NCBI RefSeq assembly: GCF_902490045.1
Contig: NZ_CABUCJ010000103.1
Location: 1-8,619, forward strand
Direction: 5' to 3'
From: an uncultured Anaerotruncus sp.
Lineage (GTDB): Bacteria > Bacillota > Clostridia > Oscillospirales > Ruminococcaceae
DNA length: 8,619 nt
This document shows, one piece after another, positions 1-4,807 of this stretch. The notes beneath the pieces are model-generated. The model was given only the letters and a program-made list of their open reading frames with translations, did no database searches and was not told where the DNA came from. Every line of letters begins with the position of its first letter. Position 1 is the first letter of the stretch. Position numbers and translations under genes: made by a program.

Positions 1-2
1 CG

Positions 3-32
3 CTCAAGGGGACTTCCGCCAGTCCCCTTGAG
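3..32. other. Perfect 12-bp stem-loop near the window edge
   Basis: CTCAAGGGGACT (3-14) pairs perfectly with AGTCCCCTTGAG (21-32) around a 6-nt loop. No T-run follows on the + strand. On the - strand the two bases after the stem are CG and the window then ends, so a terminator tail cannot be judged. If the neighbouring structured RNA lies on the - strand, this hairpin sits directly after its 3' end and could be its terminator. Only the hairpin itself is certain. Confidence 0.6.
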
Positions 33-33
33 A

Positions 34-187
34 AACCCCCGGGAGTACCTTGCCATGACCCGCGAACTGCCGCCACACCCCACGGGTACACAAGCTGAGG
101 GCTCAACTCAGGTTGCGGACGCTCCCAACGAGCGGGAACGGAAGGCGCGGGGCACCTGCCGGGTGGGGCATACAGGGGAGCTTTTGT
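34..187 (-). ncRNA. Candidate structured small RNA, possibly 6S RNA (ssrS-like)
   Basis: This stretch has no convincing protein gene but folds as a long, interrupted rod. Visible stems are CCCC 37-40/175-178, GTA 45-47/TAC 171-173, TGCC 51-54/GGCA 167-170, ACCCG 58-62/CGGGT 160-164 and a stem 77-83/147-153. At the tip are two hairpins, 95-99/107-111 and 120-124/130-134. Several opposed positions (77/153, 82/148, 90/116) are A-C on the + strand but G-U on the - strand, which favours transcription from the - strand. Read that way, the 3' side near 36-48 (GGTACTCCCGGGGG) resembles the closing-stem end of 6S RNA. From memory, 6S genes lie near rarA in several Firmicutes, and rarA is adjacent here. 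I see no good promoter for it, and strand, exact ends and identity are uncertain. Confidence 0.42.
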
Positions 188-200
188 TCGTACGGAACTC

Positions 201-233
201 AAAAAGCGGCCGCCATCCGGCGGCCGCTTTTTT
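201..233. terminator. Bidirectional intrinsic terminator after rarA
   Basis: AAAAAGCGGCCGCC (201-214) and GGCGGCCGCTTTTT (219-232) form a perfect 14-bp stem with an ATCC loop. The tail is T-rich on both strands. It starts 10 nt after the rarA stop codon on the - strand, so it should end the rarA transcript. It could equally stop any + strand transcript entering from the left. Confidence 0.88.
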
Positions 234-243
234 GTGGATCTTG

Positions 244-1563
244 TCAGGCGTTTTCCCTGCGCCACGCGGCGATCTGGGCCATGCGTTCCCGGACGCGGGC
301 CTCGGAACCCTGCGCGGTCGGCCGGTAGTAGCTGCGCCCGGCGAGGGAATCGGGCAGGCACTGCATGTTGGTGAGCTTGTCCTCGCTGTCGTGCGCGTAC
401 TGGTAGCCCTCGCCGTAGTGGAGCTCCTTCATGAGGCGGGTGGGCGCGTTGCGGATCTGGAGGGGCACCGGCTCGGCGAGCATCTTCTGCGCGTCCTTCT
501 TGGCGCTCTCATACGCCAGATAGAGGGCGTTGGATTTGGGCGCGAGGGAGAGGTAAACGGCCGCGTGGGTGAGGTTGACGCTGCATTCCGGCATGCCGAT
601 GAAATGGCTGGCCTGGTAGGCGGCGACGGCGATCTCGAGGGCGCGGCTGTCCGCCATGCCGACGTCCTCGGACGCGAAGCGGATGAGCCGCCGCGCGACA
701 TAGAGCGGGTCCTCGCCCGCCTCGAGCATCCGCGAAAGCCAGTAGACGGCGGCGTCGGGATCGCTGTTGCGCATCGATTTGTGCAGCGCGGAGATGATGT
801 TGTAGTGCTCCTCGCCGTTTTTGTCGTAGAGCAGGGACTTCCTGCTGATGCACTGCTCGATCGTTCCGTCCGACACTATGACCTTTCCGTCCCGCCGTTC
901 ACCGTTGAGCACGGCCATTTCGAGGGTGCTCAGCGCGACCCGCGCATCCCCGTTGGCGAAGGACGCGACCATCCGCAGCAGCTCGTCGGGGAAGTCGACC
1001 TCCTGCCCGCCGAAGCCGCGCGGGTCGGAGAGGGCGCGGCGCAGGAGGGAGAAAAGCTCCTCCTCCGAAAGCGCCTGAAGGACAAAGACCTTGCAGCGGG
1101 AAAGCAGCGCCGAATTGACCTCAAAGGAGGGGTTCTCGGTGGTGGCCCCGATGAGCACGATGCTCCCGCGCTCGACAAAGGGCAGGAACGCGTCCTGCTG
1201 GGCTTTGTTGAAGCGGTGGATCTCGTCGACGAAAAGGATCGTCCGGTCGCCCATCCGCCGCCCGGTTTCGGCGCGCGCCATGACCTCCTTGATCTCCCGG
1301 ATGCCGCTGGTCACGGCGGAAAAATCGATGAATTCCGCCCGGGTCCTGTGCGCGATGATCCGCGCGAGGGTGGTTTTGCCCACGCCGGGCGGCCCCCAGA
1401 AGATCATCGAGGAGACCCGGTCGCTCTCGATGAGCTGGCGCAGGACCTTGCCCTCGCCGAGCAGATGCTGCTGCCCCGCGAATTCCTCGAGGGTTTCGGG
1501 GCGCAGACGGCTGGCCAGGGGGGCCTCGGGCTCCCGGCTTTCAAAGAGGGACTGCTGACGCAT
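244..1563 (-). CDS. rarA: Replication-associated recombination protein A (AAA+ ATPase, RarA/MgsA)
   Basis: This cytosolic 439-residue ATPase belongs to the RarA/MgsA/WRNIP1 family, which acts at stalled or damaged replication forks. The clamp-loader-like AAA+ core is complete: Walker A GPPGVGKTT at 57-65, Walker B ILFVDEIHRF at 109-118 (Asp113, Glu114), a sensor-1 stretch GATTENPSF at 139-147 and a sensor-2-like GDARVAL at 205-211. The C-terminal half (about 242-439) carries the family's conserved segment, including HYNIISALHKSMRNSDPDA. Length is normal for the family. The start is supported by an upstream AAGGCGGTGATC, one mismatch from the perfect 16S complement, about 8 nt before ATG. The gene stands alone with its own promoter and terminator, separate from the transport and regulatory genes. 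Nothing looks broken. Confidence 0.97.
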   Translation of the reverse strand: MRQQSLFESREPEAPLASRLRPETLEEFAGQQHLLGEGKVLRQLIESDRVSSMIFWGPPGVGKTTLARIIAHRTRAEFIDFSAVTSGIREIKEVMARAETGRRMGDRTILFVDEIHRFNKAQQDAFLPFVERGSIVLIGATTENPSFEVNSALLSRCKVFVLQALSEEELFSLLRRALSDPRGFGGQEVDFPDELLRMVASFANGDARVALSTLEMAVLNGERRDGKVIVSDGTIEQCISRKSLLYDKNGEEHYNIISALHKSMRNSDPDAAVYWLSRMLEAGEDPLYVARRLIRFASEDVGMADSRALEIAVAAYQASHFIGMPECSVNLTHAAVYLSLAPKSNALYLAYESAKKDAQKMLAEPVPLQIRNAPTRLMKELHYGEGYQYAHDSEDKLTNMQCLPDSLAGRSYYRPTAQGSEARVRERMAQIAAWRRENA

Positions 1564-1584
1564 GTGATCACCGCCTTTGCCCTA

Positions 1585-1613
1585 AGTATAGCCCTTTCGC
1601 GCGGCTTTGAAAA
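1585..1613 (-). promoter_or_regulatory. Likely sigma-A promoter of rarA
   Basis: On the - strand a -10 TATACT (1585-1590) is preceded by a 17-bp spacer and a weak -35 TTTTCA (1608-1613, 4 of 6 matches). The start site would fall close to 1578, which leaves a very short leader that still contains the ribosome binding site. It lies just downstream of the permease terminator, so rarA is probably transcribed independently. Confidence 0.6.
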
Positions 1614-1622
1614 GAGGGATAC

Positions 1623-1654
1623 GAAAAGCCCCGCCTTTTTGGGCGGGGCTTTTC
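1623..1654 (-). terminator. Intrinsic terminator of the permease gene
   Basis: GAAAAGCCCCGCC (1623-1635) pairs perfectly with GGCGGGGCTTTTC (1642-1654), a 13-bp stem with a 6-nt loop. It lies about 40 nt after the permease stop codon. The T-run is only four bases and is part of the stem, so termination may be incomplete. It separates the permease transcript from the rarA promoter. Confidence 0.8.
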
Positions 1655-1693
1655 GCTGTCTGTGTGAGAAGGTAGAGTGAGAAGTGTTCGCAA

Positions 1694-3091
1694 TTAAGCG
1701 TCCTGAACGGGAGCCTCGGCGGCCTTGCGCTCTTTGAGGAGCATATTCAGGATGATGTTGAGCAGAACGCCCGAGACCACCGCGATGAAGACGTTGTTGT
1801 TGACGAACATCTTCAGGAACGGATGGAAGGAGTTCGCCCACTCCACGCCGGTGGTGGAGAAGAAGACGGGCATCATGACGCCCAGGCCGATCGTGGTGCC
1901 GGCGATGAGGTTGCTGCGGACGTCGCGGGTTTCAGAGATAACGACGTCGATGCCGGAGAACATGATCATGCTCGCGGAGATGAGGAAGACGGCGCCGACG
2001 ATCGGGCGCGGGATGCAGGCGAGCAGCATGGCGAGCTTGGGCGACAGGCCGTAGATCAGGAACATGCAGGCGGCGATGCGGGTCACGCGGCGGGAAGCCA
2101 CGCCGGTGGCGGCGAGGATGCCGATGTTCTGGGTGTAGCTGGTGACAGGCAGCGCGCCGAGCAGGCCGCTGCACATGCAACCGAGACCTTCCGCCATAAT
2201 GCCCTTGTTGATGTGCTTGACGCGGTAGACCTGGTCGCAGACGGCGCAGGTCGCGGCGTAGTCGCCGATCGACTCGAACATCGAGCCGATGTAGCCGGTG
2301 AAGCCGGCCAGGATGGCGGCGAAGGTAAAGACGACGGGGGAACCGGTCGCGCTGGGAATCCCCTCAAAGTTGCGGAAGGGGAAGATGGTCGGCAGCGCGA
2401 ACCAATCCTCCGCGAAAACCTTGCCCCAGTCGAAGATGCCGACGATCGACGAGATGATGACGCCGATGACGACGACCGAGATGAGGACGAAGCCCTGGGA
2501 GAGCAGTCCCTTGCCCCGGAACTTGAGGACGAGGGCGAAGAGGAAGGCGACCGCGGCGAGGATGAGGAAAATCGGCTCGTGGGAGGCGAAGATCCAGCCC
2601 GCGGCGATCTTGCACGCGACGAAACCGATGGTCGCGACGACCGAACCGGTGACGACGGGCGGGATGAATTTACGCAGCCTGCCGAGCACGCGGGAGACGC
2701 CGATGACGGCCTCGAGCGCGCCGCCGACGAGGACCGCGCCCCACATCGCGGGGAAGCCGTAGGTGGCGGTGACGCCGCCCATGGCGGTCAGAACGGAAGA
2801 GGACGGACCCTGGACGATCGGCAGACGGTTGCCGATGGTGGTCTGGATCAGGGTGCCGACGCCCATCGCAAGGAAGCAGGTCTTGATCATGACCGGCACG
2901 ACGGTGTCGGGCAGACCCGCGAGAGAAACGAACATACCGGCCCAGATAAAGGGGGTAAAGTCGACGAGGGTGATTTGCCAGGCATAGAAGAGGGTCTCCC
3001 ACCAGCTCTTGGGGTTTTCCTCCACGCCGATGGTTACCTTGACGGTGCTGTCGGGCTGTGTCTCAAAAATGGGTTGTTCCGGATTGTACAT
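1694..3091 (-). CDS. NCS2-family nucleobase permease, probably xanthine/urate type
   Basis: A 465-residue inner-membrane nucleobase:cation symporter-2 protein (UraA/XanQ/PbuX family), with hydrophobic segments throughout from about residue 38 to 452. Family landmarks: a QGPSSSV stretch at 94-100, a TM8-like FESIGD with Glu273 and Asp277, and a TM10-like SYTQNIGILAATGVASR at 318-334 with Gln321-Asn322. In XanQ and UapA the matching substrate positions are Glu plus Gln-Asn, whereas UraA has Glu in place of Gln; this points to an oxidised purine rather than uracil. That substrate assignment is inference. I chose the ATG at 3091 because AGAAGG lies about 7 nt upstream; an in-frame ATG 16 codons earlier lacks such support and falls inside a leader hairpin. 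The gene lies behind the amidohydrolase with a 122-bp gap that holds its own promoter, so it may be transcribed alone or as the second gene of the pair. Confidence 0.93.
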   Translation of the reverse strand: MYNPEQPIFETQPDSTVKVTIGVEENPKSWWETLFYAWQITLVDFTPFIWAGMFVSLAGLPDTVVPVMIKTCFLAMGVGTLIQTTIGNRLPIVQGPSSSVLTAMGGVTATYGFPAMWGAVLVGGALEAVIGVSRVLGRLRKFIPPVVTGSVVATIGFVACKIAAGWIFASHEPIFLILAAVAFLFALVLKFRGKGLLSQGFVLISVVVIGVIISSIVGIFDWGKVFAEDWFALPTIFPFRNFEGIPSATGSPVVFTFAAILAGFTGYIGSMFESIGDYAATCAVCDQVYRVKHINKGIMAEGLGCMCSGLLGALPVTSYTQNIGILAATGVASRRVTRIAACMFLIYGLSPKLAMLLACIPRPIVGAVFLISASMIMFSGIDVVISETRDVRSNLIAGTTIGLGVMMPVFFSTTGVEWANSFHPFLKMFVNNNVFIAVVSGVLLNIILNMLLKERKAAEAPVQDA

Positions 3092-3123
3092 AAGCCGACC
3101 TTCTTTCCTGATATTGGGGGAAA

Positions 3124-3153
3124 GGCGCCGCGAAATCACTTTTCCGCGGCGCC
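3124..3153 (-). promoter_or_regulatory. GC-rich hairpin in the permease leader
   Basis: GGCGCCGCG (3124-3132) and CGCGGCGCC (3145-3153) form a 9-bp perfect stem. On the - strand, AAA and TTT inside the loop can extend it by 3 bp with one bulged G. It lies downstream of the predicted permease promoter and about 20 nt before the ribosome binding site. Only TTTCCCCC follows, so it is a weak terminator at best. It may act as an attenuator, as RNA stabilisation, or as a partial stop for the amidohydrolase transcript. I do not recognise the purine riboswitch or a PyrR-binding motif here. Confidence 0.55.
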
Positions 3154-3169
3154 CTTGCCTCTGCTGTCA

Positions 3170-3198
3170 ATGATAGACGAAGCGGATTCCTTTGTCAA
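3170..3198 (-). promoter_or_regulatory. Sigma-A promoter of the permease
   Basis: On the - strand a perfect -35 TTGACA (3193-3198), a 17-bp spacer and a -10 TATCAT (3170-3175, 5 of 6) lie just after the amidohydrolase stop codon. The predicted leader is about 70 nt and includes the hairpin at 3124-3153. This allows the permease to be expressed separately from the upstream enzyme. Confidence 0.72.
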
Positions 3199-3213
3199 AC
3201 TTTTTCCGGAGTC

Positions 3214-4449
3214 TCAGAGCAGCGTCGCCTTGCGCTCAAAGGATGCGATGACCTTTCCGCGGCGCAGGATGTAGGGGCGAGACGCGCGGGTGCGAAGCGC
3301 CTCCTGGACATTGTCCGCGTCGAGAATGTTGAGGTCCGCGTCGTTGCCGACCTCGATCCCGTACTTGGCGTTGGGGTCGAAGATGCGCATCGAGTTGGTG
3401 GTCAGCATGTCGAAAATGGTCTTCGCGGTGCCGGGGGTGTTGTACTGCGCGGTGTAAGCGCCCACCAGACCGTAGTCGAGCGGATCGCCGGTACCATAGA
3501 GGTGGAAGCCGTCGCAGATGGTGTCCTGCGCGGTGGCGACGTTGATTCCCATCTCTACCATCTCACGGATTCTGGTGACGCCGCGGGTGCGGGGCTCGGC
3601 GTCGATGCCCATGATCGCAAGCACCTGGGTGTTGGTGCAGATATTCATCCCGGCCTCTTTGATGAGCTTCATAACCTTGATCGCGTGGGACTGGTTCTGG
3701 TAGGTGATCGAGGTGCAGTGACCGCCGGTAACGCGGGGACCCCAGCCCTTCTGGAGGGTGAGCCAGGCGGTGTATTCCAGGGAACGGTCGAACATGTCCT
3801 TCGACTGGTCGATGTGCATGTCGATGGGGACGTTGTACTTCTCGGCGATTTCAAAGACGAGGTCGACGTGTTTGCGGGCGAGCTCGGGGAGCCACTCGGC
3901 CGCGGGCATGCCGCCGGCGATGTCGCAGCCCATCTCCATGGCTTCCCACATGAGCTTCTCGGTGCCCTCGTTGGCGTAGATGCCCTCCTGCGGGAAGGCG
4001 ATGACCTGGAGGTCGCAGATGTCCTTGGTCGCTTCCTTCGCGGCGAGGACGCCCTCGAGGCCGACGAGGTTCGCCATGTTGTCGATGTCGACGTTGGTGC
4101 GCAGCTTGGTGGTACCGAACATGACGCACTCGCGGATCGCGCGCTCGGCGCGGGCCTTGACTTCCTCAACGGTGTAATGCCGCTTGAAGTCGTGCATGAT
4201 ATGAATGGAGTCCTCCAACGTTTCGACGGTGCTCTCGCGGCCCTGCAGCGCCGTGTAAGCCTTGTCGAAATGCATGTGCGTGTTGACGAACGTGGGAGCC
4301 GCAAGCATCCCGCGGGCGTCGATCACTTCACAGTTTTCGATTCCTTCCGCGCGGATTTCCGGCTTGATCTCGAGATACTTTCCGTCGTCTCCGATCAGGA
4401 TGTCGGACATTCCGCGTCCCACAATGTTCGCATTGCGGATGAGCAGCAT
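3214..4449 (-). CDS. Cytosine-deaminase-like metal-dependent amidohydrolase
   Basis: A 411-residue soluble enzyme of the amidohydrolase superfamily, closest by eye to CodA-type cytosine deaminases; the alignment stays in register along most of the chain. Metal ligands are present: His58-x-His60 (NTHMHFD), His212 (DMHID), His244 (GGHCT) and Asp309 (AQDT). FPQEG at 152-156 keeps the substrate-binding Gln154. Two positions differ: the CodA proton-shuttle Glu217 is Gln215 here, and CodA Asp314 is Thr310. That argues against plain cytosine deamination and for another ring substrate, a hydrolytic reaction, or lost activity. The ATG at 4449 has GAGGAGG 8 nt upstream. A strong promoter precedes it, and it points away from a LacI-type regulator, its likely controller. 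The permease downstream probably supplies its substrate. Confidence 0.88.
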   Translation of the reverse strand: MLLIRNANIVGRGMSDILIGDDGKYLEIKPEIRAEGIENCEVIDARGMLAAPTFVNTHMHFDKAYTALQGRESTVETLEDSIHIMHDFKRHYTVEEVKARAERAIRECVMFGTTKLRTNVDIDNMANLVGLEGVLAAKEATKDICDLQVIAFPQEGIYANEGTEKLMWEAMEMGCDIAGGMPAAEWLPELARKHVDLVFEIAEKYNVPIDMHIDQSKDMFDRSLEYTAWLTLQKGWGPRVTGGHCTSITYQNQSHAIKVMKLIKEAGMNICTNTQVLAIMGIDAEPRTRGVTRIREMVEMGINVATAQDTICDGFHLYGTGDPLDYGLVGAYTAQYNTPGTAKTIFDMLTTNSMRIFDPNAKYGIEVGNDADLNILDADNVQEALRTRASRPYILRRGKVIASFERKATLL

Positions 4450-4509
4450 ATTGAGTTCCTCCTCAAAAAAATTGATTATTCAGCGGTCACGAGGCCGCTT
4501 TACGGTTTC

Positions 4510-4538
4510 ATCATAACAAGATGGGGGAGTGCTGTCAA
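4510..4538 (-). promoter_or_regulatory. Strong sigma-A promoter of the amidohydrolase
   Basis: On the - strand TTGACA (4533-4538), a 17-bp spacer and TATGAT (4510-4515, 5 of 6) predict a start near 4503 and a leader of about 53 nt. The leader contains an imperfect inverted repeat, AGCGG...CCGCT at 4482-4499, which could be an operator or a weak hairpin. Confidence 0.8.
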
Positions 4539-4565
4539 ATAAATTTATGTGAAAATTGCACTTAA

Positions 4566-4669
4566 AATTTGTAAAACTCAGCAGATTTTTAATAAATACG
4601 CCCGATAGTTTACGTAAACAACAAAACAAAAACGCGAAATTCTACCGAAAGCGTGGTGAATTTGTAAAA
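4566..4669 (+). repeat. 11-bp direct repeat AATTTGTAAAA flanking the palindrome
   Basis: AATTTGTAAAA occurs at 4566-4576 and again at 4659-4669, 93 bp apart (about nine helical turns), with the palindrome GTTTACGTAAAC between them. Each copy includes TTTGTAAA, a loose relative of the palindrome's TTTACGTAAA. They could be auxiliary operator half-sites, but AT-rich DNA can give such repeats by chance. Confidence 0.4.
4608..4619. promoter_or_regulatory. Perfect palindrome GTTTACGTAAAC, candidate LacI-family operator
   Basis: This 12-bp perfect palindrome has a central CG, as typical LacI-family operators do. It lies 69 bp upstream of the amidohydrolase -35 and 118 bp upstream of the regulator's -35. 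It is too far from either promoter to block it directly, so looping or an auxiliary role is more likely. Eight of its bases (GTTTACGT) recur in the operator region of the second LacI gene (7086-7093). The bound regulator is not shown by the sequence. Confidence 0.5.
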
Positions 4670-4737
4670 GTTCGACGGACGCATGCGGTCAAAACGGCGA
4701 ATTTTCCGACGGGGGGCGTTTCGGCACAACTCCCAAA

Positions 4738-4766
4738 TTGACAATGCGCGTGTGAGAGATTATGCT
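4738..4766 (+). promoter_or_regulatory. Sigma-A promoter of the double-sensor LacI gene
   Basis: TTGACA (4738-4743), a 17-bp spacer and TATGCT (4761-4766, 5 of 6) predict a start near 4773 and a leader of about 35 nt that contains both a candidate operator and the ribosome binding site. Confidence 0.8.
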
Positions 4767-4779
4767 AAAAGTATGATTT

Positions 4780-4792
4780 GTGAACTATTCAC
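4780..4792. promoter_or_regulatory. Inverted repeat GTGAA-CTA-TTCAC, candidate autoregulatory operator
   Basis: Two 5-bp arms around CTA lie a few bases downstream of the predicted start and immediately before the AAGGAGG ribosome binding site (4794-4800). A protein bound here would block transcription of the regulator gene, giving autorepression. The spacing differs from the central-CG palindrome at 4608, so it may serve another protein or be chance. Confidence 0.4.
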
Positions 4793-4807
4793 GAAGGAGG
4801 CGGCAGT

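Larger units (their letters stand above)
4539..4737. other. AT-rich divergent intergenic core
   Basis: About 200 bp lie between the back-to-back promoters of the amidohydrolase and the double-sensor regulator. The stretch is much richer in A+T than its surroundings, with A- and T-runs that could act as UP elements or bend the DNA. I see no supported gene in it; a 61-codon open frame at 4556-4741 lacks a ribosome binding site and family features. It holds the 12-bp palindrome and the 11-bp direct repeat listed separately. Confidence 0.6.

Noticed and set aside
1..233. tRNA, tmRNA, RNase P RNA, SRP RNA or T-box in the left non-coding stretch
   Set aside because: I looked for their hallmark sequences (TTCGA-type arm, GGTCAGG-type SRP loop, ACAGAA-type RNase P core, TGGNACCGCG T-box) and found none convincing on either strand.
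28..1680. 550-codon + strand open frame opposite rarA
   Set aside because: It is the mirror of a clearly recognisable rarA gene; high GC removes stop codons from the opposite strand. Its translation shows no family features and it has no credible ribosome binding site.
3092..3163. Purine or xanthine riboswitch in the permease leader
   Set aside because: The leader is only about 70 nt and shows one hairpin without the three-way-junction sequence elements of the purine class.
1823..3274. 483-codon + strand open frame opposite the permease
   Set aside because: The translation is an Asp/Glu/Gly/Arg/Ala-rich low-complexity chain typical of an antisense shadow of a membrane protein gene.
3502..4542. 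346-codon + strand open frame opposite the amidohydrolase
   Set aside because: Shadow of a gene with intact catalytic motifs, promoter and ribosome binding site on the other strand.
4556..4741. Possible 61-residue small protein in the divergent region
   Set aside because: No ribosome binding site, Lys/Asn-rich sequence expected from AT-rich DNA, and it runs over the control elements and into the next promoter.
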